A stretch of 64,000 nucleotides of DNA, taken from the NCBI GenBank assembly GCA_014529385.2, contig CM043946.1:21010577-21074576 (forward strand), given 5' to 3'. This stretch comes from Adiantum capillus-veneris (lineage: Eukaryota; Streptophyta; Polypodiopsida; Polypodiales; Pteridaceae). Made by a program: the position numbers and the translations under genes. Below are positions 22,261-34,212 of this stretch, one piece after another (position 1 is the stretch's first letter; every line of letters begins with the position of its first letter). The notes beneath the pieces are model-generated. The model was not told where the DNA came from. It ran no database searches and saw only the letters and a program-made list of their open reading frames with translations.

Positions 22261-22486
22261 AAAATTTTGGTAGCTCCTTGGTGAGAGCCTTGTCCATCCA
22301 TGATGACCCTTGGGATATGTTTAAAAATTTCAAATGTTTGGGACTAGAGGGGTTATGTAATCATCTTAGGAGTTTGCAAACCATCCACCCTACCACTTTT
22401 GATTCCATCATCTTATCCATGACTTATAGACTTATACACCTTTGTGATATCACTTTCCTCACTATTGACCCTTGCCATTTTCTTAT

Positions 22487-22560
22487 GATTCTGTAGCCCA
22501 ATGGATAAGGTACCAATCTAACCGGAGATTTAGGGTTCACACTAGCAGGCTAGTTTTCCC
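22487..22560 (+). pseudogene. tRNA-Arg-like sequence (tRNA pseudogene or SINE head)
   Basis: The first 24 bases (gattctgtagcccaatggat and aagg) closely resemble the acceptor and D arms of a plant Arg tRNA including an A-box, and 'gagatttagggttca' 30 bases on resembles the variable and T-arm region with a degraded B-box. The anticodon stem does not form and the 3' acceptor strand is lost, so this is not a functional tRNA. Confidence 0.4.
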
Positions 22561-23201
22561 TGCAGGAGTGAATGCTATGTTAATATCCCCGCATCATTGC
22601 ACCACTACATGCATTTTTCTCCCTGCATGCATTTTGTCTACACATGTATTGCACTCATTTGCATCCATTTGATTGTTTGCACATAAAAATAGATACTCTT
22701 AACCTTTGGTCAATAAAACTTGGGTTATTTTGCAGAACGTGAAGTGCTAGAGAAATTTGAAGTCGACGATGCAGTAAAATGTGACACGAACAAACCAATT
22801 ATCCAACTAGTGCTGGGTATTTTTGCAGAAAAACATCCTTGCAATTTATATTTATGCTAACCTTTTGGTAATTTCTAAGGTCTATGGTTCAATTTTTATT
22901 AAGATAAAGAAGGTTGAACTATTAAAAAAAAGGGTGCATTGGAGAGATGACTGCTCACGCAAGAGAAGAGGAGGAGATACACCCATTGCCTCTTTGTCGG
23001 CTACTAAGAGAGAGCACGAAGTGAGCATTGTTGCATCTGCAAACATTTTGTGTGTGTGCGTGTGTGTGTGTGGGGGTGTGTGAGTTTTCTATATCAAAAG
23101 ATCTTTAGAAACATCTCCCTGTTAAGATTCAAAGTGAAAAAAAGAAATCTCTTCACCTGCTGACATAAATCAAAGAGAGAGAGCCCTGCTCTTGGCTGTG
23201 A

Positions 23202-23275
<74 letters not shown>

Positions 23276-25399
23276 ATCTCCCTGCAGAGGCCGAAAGGGA
23301 GAATTTAAGAGTGTTCTGAAGGGGGAGAAAGAGAGATAGCGAGAGAGCCTTGGAGTAGGGCTTGTTGCAAAGAGCGAGGAGAAAGAGATAGAGAGTGATT
23401 ATCTCCATGGGTTGTTGAGATCTGAGGGAGACCATCTGCTTCTTGCATAGACAAGAGAGATAGAGGGATTTACCTTGAACAAAAACAAGCAAGCAGAGAG
23501 AGATAGAGAGCCTTGCTCTAGGCTCTATGTGGAGAATTGAGGAGAGAGAGAGAGCTGCCTTGCCGAGCCGAAGCGAGAGAGAGAAGAGAGGCACTTGAGA
23601 TATTTAATGTCCTCAATTGATGCCAAAAGGAAGGAAGAAATAGCTATGGTGATGGTAGACATGATCGTAGAAGTAATTGTGGAAGTCATCACTTGTGTAA
23701 AAGTCAAAGAAGAGACAATGATGGAGATTAGGATAAACAAGATCAACATGAGAGAAGGTACAAAAGACAAGGTGAGCATAACTAAGAGGACAAATATATA
23801 AGAGATCGTAGCCACAAGGATACAATGATCAAAGGACTCATAGATCATGATGCTTGGAGGGATATATGAATAGAGTAACAGTGACGATGATGATGATAGT
23901 AGAGACTAAAGCAAAAGGAGTCAAGGTACAATAAATCCCTAGCTCTTCAAAAGGGTATTGACCACATGAACCTGATCGATTTAATATCTATGGAGGTAGG
24001 ATTTTACATGTCATTGAATAAGTGCTTTGTGTAGCTTGTGGGCTTTAGTGATCAAAAGGAAGGGATTGTGCATGTGTGAGAAATTTCCATACGTATGATT
24101 TCTAATAAATACTAAAGATGTTTTGAAGACAGATCAAGAGGTATGGGTTAATATTATGGTGTTGAGATTCTTGAGTACTTCATCAAAAGTTTTCTCACCA
24201 AAGTTTGATCAACAACATTTGAGGCTATTGCTCTGGCTAAAGGTAAGACCGTATATAAGTAGAAACACGTGCTTTCTATCCCAATGACACTAGTTCTATA
24301 AAATGACATCAACCACAAAAGTCAAAGTTGGTTCAAGGTTTACTAATGTTCTGAAGCATTTTTTATCTGAAACGTAGTCCCTCAGAGCATGTTGATTACA
24401 GAATCTCACTAATATTACTCTTGCAAGGACCTGAATATGACACTATAATAGATAAATTGACATGGACGTAGCACAAATGTGACTATCAAATTACCAAAGA
24501 TAATTTCATGTTGTTTATCTTGTTCTTGAATACCATGACTATATAGTAGAAAAATGGACTATGGAACAGAGCATGGCTTTCGTTTCTTTTAAATTTTGGA
24601 GAGACATAGTTCGGACTCTCCACCATACTTGTCTATGGCACTCACGTAGATGGTGCAATGTCTACTTTTTTTATGTTTTAGAATATCCATGGTACAAGAA
24701 GTTGATTTATTGTTTGTAGTTCATCAAAGGAAATACTTTTGAAGTGCATACTTGTTCAAGTGAAACAGTACAAAGAAGGTGAGTGCTCTATTTTGATATA
24801 TACATTGCAGGCATGCTTTACACACAAAAAATAGTATTTGATTGTAATGTAGCAATCACAATCTAATTTTCACATAAAAATATGTTTTGTAAGATCTTTT
24901 ATCTTCATCACGATAAATTATTTTCTTTGAAAAATTCTCTAATAGTATATTACTATGTCTTGAGAAAATATAACCACAACAAGGCTAACCAAGCAAGACT
25001 AATTCTCATTATGAACAAACTTAATGTGCTTTTTTAAGATGGTGGTCTTTCAATTCTCTCTTGTTCAATGCTATTGTTTTTCTTAGATAGATTTCTTGTT
25101 TTTCAGACTCAAAGGATTTCTTGTTCAGCGTTGCTATCTTTCTTGATAGCCGCATGCGTTGCTTTTTAGTGACATTGTTGGCCATGTGATTAGAATGGCA
25201 GGCAATGGCCTAGATCATGCCAAGCGGCCACCTCCTAGCTATACAATTGAGAAAAGTACATTGGGCTCACCAAGTAAATAGTTACTATTTTACCTTTTTT
25301 TGTCAACCTGTTAGGCCAGTATACTCGTTTGCAAACTCGTCTACCAATCTATTGCACTCTTCTCAACAACCATTGTGTAGCTGGAAACCAACATGTAGT

Positions 25400-25438
<39 letters not shown>

Positions 25439-25465
25439 ACAACCCTTGGAGCAGACATAAGGGTT
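22561..25465. other. No recognisable gene; microsatellite-rich in part
   Basis: 23204-23272 is a GA run of about 70 bases; around it (23160-23600) are several loose copies of 'agagagccttgctctaggct..gtggagaat' text. 23595-23830 has Arg/Asp/His-rich translations in one frame that could be a Gag tail, but I cannot assign it. 24000-25400 is AT-rich with no recognised domain. 25402-25438 is a CT run that abuts the start of element B. Confidence 0.4.
23204..23272. repeat. (GA)n microsatellite
   Basis: An uninterrupted GA run of about 70 bases. Confidence 0.97.
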
Positions 25466-26763
25466 TGTGCTACACTAGAGTAAGAAAATGAAAATTCATT
25501 TTAGATGAATAATGTTTTGTATATAAGATTCATTCTCTTTCTTTTATTGTGCACAAAATTTAAGAAGTATGCATGCTTATGATCATGTTTGTGGTGACGA
25601 CGTCTTCCTAACACCAAGTAGAACTAGTCACTCTAGGTTGGAAGTATGATACGGAGTAAAGAACATACATGCTTGAGTCCGTTAAGTCTCCCAAGCACCA
25701 AATGGATTTTTCATCTGTCTTGGAATGATGTCGTAGGGTAAAACGGGATCCTCTATCCACTAAGAAACGTGGACTAATGACTATGCTTTATCTTCTCTAC
25801 CTCATAGTCAAGGAGGACTATGATTTCAAGAGAGAGGTAATGTCATAAAATTTAATATCTAGATAATCAAAATCATTTTCTCATATTAAACTAATCATTT
25901 TATGTGGAAAGTGCTTCTAGACATATCTCAGTAGGGGACCAAAAGGATAGATGGTTTCATCTCAATAGGGGTCCAATAGGAGACGGTCTACAAAGAGCAA
26001 TGTGTAATGAGTTCTTCTAGAACTATCTCAGCAGGGAACCAAAAGGAGAGATGGTTTCATCTCAATAGGGGTCCAAATGGAGAAAATCTACCAAAGAGAA
26101 ACGTGCAATAAGCTCTTCTAGTCTTATTTCAGCAGGGGGCCAAGAGGAAATATGGTTACATCTCAATAAAGGTCCAAAAGGAGGTAGTCTATCAAAGAGA
26201 AACATGCAAATGGATTTTAAAATTACCGTAGGGTTAGCTTCATTAAAGACGTCCAAAAATTAGTGTTAAAAGTCCTTAGATCTTAGGCAAGCTAGGGTTG
26301 TGCTTGAGGTGGGAACCCGGCCCAAGATTGACGTGCTTGTCATGCTTGGTGACTAAGGTGCTTGAGGTGCTTGTCATGCTTGATGAGTAAGGTGCTTGAT
26401 GTGCTTGTCATGCTTGCTGACTAAGGTGCTTGAGATGTTTGTCGTGCTTGATGAGGAAGGTGCTTGAGAAGCTTGACATGCATGGGGGGTAAGGTGATTG
26501 AGTCAAAAAAAGACCCTACAAAGGAGGGGAAAAGCCCCAAAGCTAGGGGAATCTTTGACTTAACCTCCCACTCACCCAAAGGTCACCCATTTCTCAAGGG
26601 GCACATGGACACATGCCAAGCTCTCCCTATGCTTAGCCGCATGGTGTGCTTGAATTCTATTGGCTTGGCTAAAGAGGGGACAAATGAGCTTCTAGAGCAA
26701 TTCAACAAATATCTAGATATTTTCAAGTTCTCTCTCTCAAAGAGGTAAGGAGGACACTTGTCC
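25466..26763 (+). mobile_element. Chromovirus B: 3' end of internal region and first part of its 3' LTR
   Basis: 25466-25840 is the reverse complement of the post-coding part of elements C and D (for example 'ctacctcatagtcaaggaggactatgatttcaagagagag'), ending in the polypurine tract 25824-25840 (TTTCAAGAGAGAGGTAA). The LTR starts TGTCATAA at 25841 and runs to 26763, where element D is inserted. It continues at 44416-45010 and 50755-50999. Everything upstream of 25466, including all genes of B, is missing. Confidence 0.85.
25905..26215. repeat. Three tandem units of about 105 bp in the LTR of B
   Basis: Units share 'cttctag....tatctcag.aggg.accaaaaggagagatggtt' followed by 'catctcaataggggtccaa..ggag' and 'tctaccaaagagaaacgtgcaat'. 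The corresponding place in the C LTRs has one such unit, so this is an expansion specific to the B copy. Confidence 0.75.
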
Positions 26764-28356
26764 TATAACATTTAATTAAGGGTCTAGTACCTTGTGTGTA
26801 GCGGGAACTAGCATGAACATAGTGAGGATTTCATTAGAATAGACTCCTAATGAGAATAACAAGAGTTCTTGGGTGGAGAGAGCAACAAAAAGTATAACAC
26901 ATAGTTAGATAGCATGAACAATACTTCAAAAGAGACAGAATTTAATCTATTGACAACAGTTGAGGACCGGATTTACATGGAGCCGGTCCCCCCTCCAAAA
27001 GGCTTTGTATTATGGTTTCTCCCATCAAGAGAGACATTTTACAATACAATTCTTTGTGTTCTTTCAATACTACCTAGTGCAATGAAGATGGAAGCTTCAA
27101 GCACTAAGCAAAACACTTATAAAACACAACATCAATTCCCTCACGGTCTCAGACCCAAGACGTCACACACCTTCGAAGATGGTAAGAACTAGCAGGGTAT
27201 GAGAGTAGATTGAGAGGAAGAAGGAGTAGTCTTGCGAGCAAGATGTACATCTCCTCATATAATCACTCATATTACCATATCTAAGCTTAGTAATTAGCAT
27301 TGTAGAGGAGATGAGCATGCATTGAATCTTGGATCTTGGTTGGATTTGCATCACAAAGCCAATATTTGTTGGTGTAGGTCTCCCTTCTCACAAGCTTGGA
27401 GTAGGTGATAAGTTTTCCATTAAAGACTGAGAAGGAGAGAGGGAGTCTTCTTGCTCCACACATGAGATTGTGTGAGTGTGTATGCAATAATTCCTTGTAA
27501 AATGCAGCCCCCTCTCTCTCTTGGTCGAACCCTCTTGCTCTTTGCTTTCGCTAGCACCTCATTGGACCTCTCCCAGCTTAACCAATGAGAGTTAAGTAGC
27601 ATAAGTGATAGCCTTTTGACATGTGTCCCCCTTTCCCCTTTTGTGAGAGATTAAAGTAATTAATAATGAAACTAAACTCTCATTAGACCCCTTTGTCTCC
27701 TGGCCAAAAGGAATCAAGAAAACCATTCGGCTGTTGAATGCTCATTGGACCCCTTGGGAGACTGTCCGATAGTCTTCTAGAGAGATTAATTATTATTGGT
27801 TCTTTTATTAAGTGTTTTGAAATTAATTAAACTAGATTTACTCTATCTTAATTCTCATTGGTCCACCTCCATGGCCATCCAATAGGATTTGAGTACACCT
27901 TGTGGACATTTGGGCTAGGGAGCTGACATGTGTCCCTCATTCACTTTGTTAAAGGAGGCTTGTGAGTGTGTGTGTGTGTGTTTCTCTCTCATCCCCTACT
28001 TGCAAGGCTCGATCCCTCCTTTTTAGGAGTTTAGAAGACTTTTTTGGTATACATACAAAGCATCCAATTTCCTAAGCTTTGACCTTTGGACACAACCTTT
28101 GAAGTTTGGAACCTTAGCATTTTGGAAGTCTTAATGGGCTGAACCTTAGGTTCTTTAAAGCCCATTGTTGCACATTTCTCTTTTGCACAGGACCTCCCCT
28201 TTGGATCCCTATTTTCCCTCCTTTGGATCCCTACTGTGGCCGGTCTGCCAACTTAACCAATCTTCTAGATTTTTCTCCCTAGGACTTCCCCGTATTAAAT
28301 GACCAGTTTAACATGAGAAAATCATTTAGGAGAATTCGATATTAGCTATTATGACA
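26764..28356 (-). repeat. 3' LTR of element D
   Basis: 1593 bases. The inner end is TGTCAT on the minus strand next to the polypurine tract at 28357-28373; the outer end, expected to read TGTAACA on the plus strand, is TATAACA here, so one terminal base has mutated. It carries the GGACCGG...CCGGTCC stem-loop at 26964-26989. Confidence 0.88.
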
Positions 28357-28660
28357 TTACCTCTCTCTTGAAATCATAGTTATCCTTGACTATGGGATAG
28401 AGAAGATAAAGCATATTCATTAGTCCCTTTTCTAGCGGGTAGAGGATCCCTATGTTACCCTACGACACCAATCCAAAATAGATGACTAGTCCATTTGGCA
28501 CTTGAGAGCCTAAGCTACCCCAAGCATGTCTGCGCATTAGTCCTATCAATCTTCCATAGTGGAGTGACAAGCTCTACTTGGTGTTTGGGAGACGTCCTCT
28601 TCGCAAACTTGATCTAAGCATGCATACTACTTCATTTTTGTGCACAATAAAGAAAAAGAG

Positions 28661-30243
28661 TGTAATGGAATTGGCCTATTTAGTTTGAGAGTAGCAGAAA
28701 TTAATGAGAGTACTTTTGAGAAATGACTTTGTGAGCATAGCGGGTGAACATAATTGAAGATAGCAACATAATCATAGAAATTAGTTAACTTGGCATGAAC
28801 AATACTTTTGCAAGAGAGAGAATTTAGAGAACATGACAACAGTTGAGGACCGGATCTATGTGGAGCCAGTCCCCCCTCCAATAGGCATTTGTATTATGAT
28901 TTCTCCCATTAAGAGACACTTGTTACAATACAATCTTTGTGTTCCTTGTGACCTAGGTGACGCAATGAAGATGGAAAGATTCATGCATCAAAAACATAAC
29001 ATAAACTTGAAGAAAAGCTTTGGCTATCCCAAGCCTCAGTCCCAAGACCTCAAGCAACTTCAAAGGTGGAGAGAGATAGCAGGGAATGAGGGTAGGGAAG
29101 AGGAAGAAGAAACATTTCGTAGGAGAAAGAATTAGTTCCTCACTTATCATAACTCTTGTTGCTAGCATACATAATAGCATAGTAATGAAGAAGAAGGAGA
29201 TGGCAAGCTTAAGAATTGAAGCATGGCTCTTGGTTGGATTTTCACTCCATAGCCAAGAGTGTTGGTGTAGGCTCTCAACCTCTACTTGCTTCGAGAAGGA
29301 GAGGGAGCTCTTTCACTTTGCATAGCACACAATGAGAGTGTTTGTGAGTGTGTGTGGGTGAGTATATCTTGCAAGAAACCCCCCTCCTTACTAGGTCGAC
29401 CCCCTCTTCTAGCTCATCATTGAAGCTCATTGGCTCATGCCAAGCCTAGCCAATCACAAGCTTGGGCCATTTCTAGCAATAGGTGTAGTCTTGGGACAAG
29501 TGTCCCCCTTTCCCCTTTGAGAGAGAGGACTTGATAAATGCAAAAACAATTAGATAATTGTTGTAAATTATTATTGGACCCTATTTAATCCTAGCCAATA
29601 GAGTTGAAGCACCTCATGGAGGTAACATGGGTAGGGGCTTGACATGTGTCCCTGTTGCCTCTTTAAGCTTGGGATTTCCTTGAGAGTGTGTGTGTGTTCT
29701 CTCTCTAGCCCCTAAGAAAAGGGCTCGCCCCCCTCTTTGTAGAGATCTGTTTGACCTTTGGTGCTCAAGCACCTTAGTCATCAAGCATGACTAAGCACTT
29801 GGACTAGGGGTGTTCCCACAAGCAGCTCAGGCAAGCATGTCAAAGCACCTCAAGTACCTTAATCATGCAGCAGGTCAAGCACCTCAAGCACCTTAATCAT
29901 GGAATAGGTCAAGTAACTCAAGCACCTTAATCAAGCACCTCGAGCTTGGGCCGGGTTCCCACCTCAAGCTCAGACCTAGCTTACCTAAGGTCAACGGACT
30001 TTTACACACATTATTGGAGGTCTTCAATGAAGCTAACCCTAAGGTCTTATGCTCCATTGGTTAGCCTTGCTCTTTGATAGACCATCTCTCATTTGGGCCC
30101 CTTTACCATTTGCCCCGTGTTGAGATAGATCTATAAGCACATATCTATATCTTAACACTTGTTCCCGTTCATTCTCCCACATTAGGTGATCAATTTAATA
30201 TGAGAAAATAATTCGGGTTGGTTAGATATTATATTTTATGACA
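28661..30243 (-). repeat. 3' LTR of element C
   Basis: Pairs with 35830-37419. It contains the stem-loop at 28847-28872 (second arm CCAGTCC here) and, at about 29770-29950, a short minisatellite built on 'caagcacctcaagcacctta.atca'. Relative to the other LTR it has about 13 extra bases before the minisatellite and about 18 fewer after it. Confidence 0.92.
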
Positions 30244-30260
30244 TTACCTCTCTCTTGAAA
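30244..30260 (-). promoter_or_regulatory. Polypurine tract of element C
   Basis: Minus strand TTTCAAGAGAGAGGTAA directly before the 3' LTR. The same tract is at 28357-28373 (element D) and 25824-25840 (element B). It primes plus-strand DNA synthesis. Confidence 0.8.
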
Positions 30261-30601
30261 TCGTAGTCGTCCTCGACTATGAGGTAGAAGAGATAAAGCC
30301 TTAGTGATTAGTCAATTTTACTTAGCGGGTAGAGGATCCCTTTTGACCCGACGAATCTTTCTAGGATGGATGACTAATCCATTTGGTGCTTGGGAGAGGT
30401 AGCTACCGCAAGCATGTATGGTCTTTAGTCCATTTCATTCTCCCAAAGTAGAGTGACAAATTCTACTTGGTGTTTGAGAGACGTCGTCATCACAAACATG
30501 ATTCTAAGCATGCATACTAGTTAATTTTGTGCACAATTAAAAAGAGGACTAGTCTTATAAGACAAAAACATGAGTCATTTAAAAGAAATTTGTACATTTG
30601 C

Positions 30602-31543
30602 TTACTCTAATGTAGCATTGTAAGCATTGACAAGGTTCATACTATCCTTAAGTTGTATTCCTTGCATCCATCTAGCATCTTCAAAAGGATAATTTTTGAA
30701 CTTAATAAGATACCGTCGGATAATCTTACCATGTCGTAGTACCTTGTCTTCATGCCGAAGGACAGCTTCGGGTTGTAGCACCTCTTCTTGGTCTTCAATA
30801 ATTGGTTCAGTTGGTGGCTCTCCTTTGTAGGGATTAAGTAGGCTTACATTAAAAGCATTGTGTATGAGCCAATGGTTGGGAAACATGAGTTGATAAGCCG
30901 TATCATTGATGGGCTTCAAGATTTGGAAAGGACCACAGTATCTTTTTGCTAGTTTAGTATAATACTGTTGATGGCCTGTAGGATTTTTTCCCGTCGTTTG
31001 CCTTAATCGAGCCTTAGGAAACTTGAGTAAGACCCAATCATTTTCTTTGAAAATTGAGGCTCTTCTGTGCTTATCAGCAGCAGCTTTTTGCCTTTGTTGA
31101 GAGATGGATATAGTCTCCTTAATCTTTTGAAAAGATTCTTGTAGGTCACAGCTATACTCATCGGTGGCGAAGATCTTCCCATGTACTTTGAGTAGCAAGG
31201 GACTTTTAGGTCTTCCCTCAATGATCTCAAAAGGTGATTTTCCCGTAGAAGTATGTACAGTATTATTGTAGGCATACTCTACAAGAGGTAAGTACTTTTC
31301 CCATTGTGAGCGTTGATCTACTTCGATAACATAAGTTTTGAGTAGATCGAGTATCGTAAGATTGGCTATCTCACTTTGGCCATCCGTTTGTGGGTGATAG
31401 GCCGAAGAGAAATTCAATCTTGTTCCTAGATTTTCAAAGAGACCTTTCCAAAAATTACTAGTCATTCTAGGATCTCTATCTGACACGATGGATGTGGGTA
31501 ATCCATGGTGCTTGAAAATCTGATATATGAAGAGAGTTGCCAT
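30602..31543 (-). pseudogene. Integrase core, C-terminal module and chromodomain of element C
   Basis: A 313-codon open frame. Residues 1-90 hold the integrase core end (VSDRDPRMTSNFWKGLFENL with the second Asp, then YHPQTDGQSE with the catalytic Glu). Residues 180-235 carry the GPF module (KRYCGPFQILKPINDTAYQL). The end is a chromodomain with LRHGKIIRRYLIKFKNYPFE and ARWMQGIQL. Chromodomains steer integration toward marked chromatin. The frame itself is intact, but it is cut off from the upstream integrase part by breaks at 31544-31850. Confidence 0.85.
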
Positions 31544-31848
31544 TTGATGTGCCTTAATAGTCTTTTTGACAGGAATAAAATGTGCTTCCTTGCTAAACCT
31601 GTCAACTATTGTCCATATTCATGTATTCCCATGGATAGACTTGGGTAATCCAAAGATGAAATCCATGGATATACTCTCCCATGGTGAATTTGGAATAGGA
31701 AATGGCTGGAGTAATCTAGGTTGCTTCCCTCTATCATACTTGGTCTTTTTGCCATACTACACATTTTGAAACATACTCTTGTATGACCACTTTCATGGTA
31801 GGCCAATAGAAGTACGTCTCTACTCCTCGGAGAGTAGGTTGAATACCT
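31544..31848 (-). pseudogene. Damaged N-terminal integrase region of element C
   Basis: Shifting frames show RGVETYFYWPTM and [13 protein letters not shown]. Compared with element D (38431-38934), the stretch holding the two zinc-binding His residues is missing, so RNase H text ends at LQDG and jumps to the middle of the zinc domain, and the second Cys is Trp. The first catalytic Asp region follows in broken frames. This integrase cannot be functional. Confidence 0.7.
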
Positions 31849-32238
31849 CTACCCATCCTGCAAGGTGAATGGCTCCTCTTTCTTCCCCAAAGCAAGGGCT
31901 GACATTATGTCTCTAAAGTCAGGGTCAGTAGCATACTCATCTATCATAGAGGATAGATCATTGTGAGTAGCTATAGACACCGCCTTAACTTTGGGTCGTC
32001 GTGAAAGTGCACCGGCCACTTGATTGTGCTTACCAGCTATGTCAGCAATATGGAAATTAAATTGAAAAATAAAATTTGCCCACCTCATTTGTTTGTCGGA
32101 AAGTTTGGTTTGCGTCATGAAATACTTGAGACAAGTTTGGTGGTCGGTTGGTAGGATAAATGGAATCCCCAATAGGTAGTGCTTCCATGTGTCTAGGGCA
32201 TGTAGAACAGCTAGAAGCTCTTTCTCATAAATGCCCAA
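31849..32238 (-). pseudogene. RNase H (C-terminal part) of element C
   Basis: 130 codons starting MGIYEKELLAVLHALDTWKH and YLLGIPFILPTDHQTCLKYF, then AGKHNQVAGALSRRP. These are the Ty1/Ty3-type RNase H blocks with E, D (TDHQ) and the final A-x-x-LSR. One stop separates it from the RT/RNase H frame at 32263. A living enzyme would remove the RNA strand after reverse transcription. Confidence 0.8.
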
Positions 32239-32262
32239 GACTTGTTCATCAATATTGAGCCT

Positions 32263-33075
32263 TCAGATCTCATATGCTATGTCATGCCCTTCTTGAAGCA
32301 AAACTGCTCCAAGGAAATCACCACAAGCATCACATTGGACCTCAAATGGCTTTGAGAGATCCGGAAGCACGAGGACTGGTTGGGAAGTAAGCTTCTCTTT
32401 GAGATTTTCAAAAGCATTTTGCTCCTTAGCAGTCCATACAAACTTAACGTTCTTCTTAGTTAAGTCGTGTAGTGGTCCTGCTACTTGAGAGAATTTTGCT
32501 ATGAAGCGTCTATAGTATGCACACATACCAACAAAGCTTCTTAGGTCATGTAGATTTCTTGGGTTAGGCCATGCTTTTATTACCTCTAACTTTGATGGAT
32601 CCATTTGGATACCATCTTTAGAGATAATATGACCTAGGTATTGAATCTCTTGAAGGAAGAATTCGCTTTTCTTTTGGTTGAGAAAAAGCTTGTTCTCCCT
32701 CACTGCTTGAAAAATCACTTGGAGATGTTGCTTATGTTCCTCCAAAGACTTGGAGTAGATGATGATATCATCAAAGAACACTCCAGTGAATTTGCGGTAT
32801 GGTCTAAAAATTTTCTCCATCAAACGATTGAACGTAGCTGGTGCATTAGTCAAGCCAAAAGGCATGACTAGATATTCATAAAGACCAAACATTGTGCAAA
32901 ACGCGGTCTTTAAGATATCTCCATCCACTATCCTTATTTGATGATAGCCACTCTTAAGGTCAATCCTACTGAAGTAGGTAGAGCCTTGTATCTTATCAAT
33001 CAGATCTTCTACCCGAGGTACGGGAAATCTGTTTTTGATAGTGATATGATTTAGTGCTCGATAGTCCACACACAT
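32263..33075 (-). pseudogene. Reverse transcriptase and RNase H start of element C
   Basis: 270 codons opening with [20 protein letters not shown], with DLKSGYHQIRI, YLVMPFGLTNAPATF and the catalytic VFFDDIIIYSKS near residue 100, then the thumb (LRSFVGMCAYYRRFIAKFSQ) and the first RNase H strand (FEVQCDACGDFLGAVLLQEG). All polymerase motifs are intact inside the frame. It is bounded by one stop upstream (33076-33078) and one downstream (about 32260). Confidence 0.88.
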
Positions 33076-33078
33076 ATG

Positions 33079-34212
33079 TTATGTACCATCTTTCTTTTGT
33101 ACTAGAAGGACTGGAGAACACAAGGGAGAGGAACTAGGCCTCACCATCCCTTTGTCTACCAGATCTTGTACTTGCCTCATGATCTCCTCTTGTTGAGCTT
33201 GTGAGACTCGATAAGGAGGCTTGTTAGGTAGTGAGCTTCCAGGAAGGAGCTCAATGTGATGGTCATCATCCCCTCGTTTTGGAGGTAAGTCAATAGGGAT
33301 ATCATCGATGAACACATCTTGGAATCCTTTTAGAAAATTAGACAAGTCTAACTCTTCTTGATTCCTACCATTTACATTTGATGAAACATTAGTATCTTTT
33401 AGAGACTCTTTGACAAAAATCATGTATGCAGAAACTGAGCTCTTCATTGACTTATCAAAAGATAGAGGATTTACAAGTGGAATAGTGCAACCACGCTCAC
33501 TAGCATCTATATACATGTTCTTTCCCCTGTAGGTGAAGTAGATTCTCCTTTCAGGGAACTTCATGTTGGTAGCCATGCCATCAAACCATGGTGCCCCTAG
33601 GATAACATCCTGATGTTGGAGAGGAGAGATGAAGAAATCTTCTTTGTCGACATAGCTTTGGACATGAAGCCTCAACTTCCCAATCAAGGGAGTAACGGAG
33701 GCTTTTTGTCCCTTGAAAGCTGCATCAGCCACTACTATATCTCCCAACTCAAAAGCTTGAATGCCCAACTTGGTGGCCAACTCCATTGATATGAAGTTGA
33801 GAGTAGGGCCAGGTTCAAACAAGATGAAGGCATCATGCTCTCTTACTTTTCCCCAAGCATAGGAAAGTGATGATCCTTTGCAATGAGCATCCTCTTTTGG
33901 AGCTTCGATGGTGGAAGCCCTAGGAGTCTCATTGCGAGTATTCTTCTTGGGGCAAGAACGATAGCCATGTCCTTGATCCCCACACTTGAAACACTTATGG
34001 TCCTTGCAGAAAGCTTCAAGCTCTTCAGGAGAGAGTTTGTTTTTACCTTTGTAAACTCCCTTCTCCTTGGACCGATTGTTGTTGTTGTTGTTGAAATTGA
34101 CTTGGGAAGTATTTTGAACATTGGTTTTTCCCTTTGCATCATTTTTTTCTTTGTTTTCCATGCGCTTGACATTATGTCTAGCCCCCTTGATGGAAAATGA
34201 TGCGTGAAGCAA
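33079..34212 (-). pseudogene. Gag nucleocapsid, protease and RT start of element C
   Basis: 377 codons. Residues 70-85 hold the knuckle CFKCGDQGHGYRSC; residues about 125-260 hold the protease fold with DAFILFEPGPTLNFISMELA, followed by VILGAPWFDG. The active-site triplet expected as D-[ST]-G reads E-P-G, so the catalytic Asp is missing. The end ([20 protein letters not shown], then VLLVQKKDGT) is the start of RT and stops at a TAA that falls inside the conserved RT block. Confidence 0.85.

Larger units (their letters stand above)
18990..22480 (+). mobile_element. Ty3/gypsy Tat-type retrotransposon relic G
   Basis: Plus-strand order is Gag, protease, reverse transcriptase and an archaeal-type second RNase H. 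The first RNase H and the integrase are missing: RT text ends near 21960 and joins a few bases later to the second RNase H. Stops and frame shifts break every domain. The presence of the second RNase H places it in the Tat lineage (the Ogre/Retand group) and excludes the chromoviruses found elsewhere in the window. Confidence 0.75.

Noticed and set aside
23595-23801. Met/Val/Ile-rich 68-codon frame
   Set aside because: No domain recognised. Another frame is Arg/Asp/His-rich and might be a Gag tail, but the evidence is too thin to annotate.
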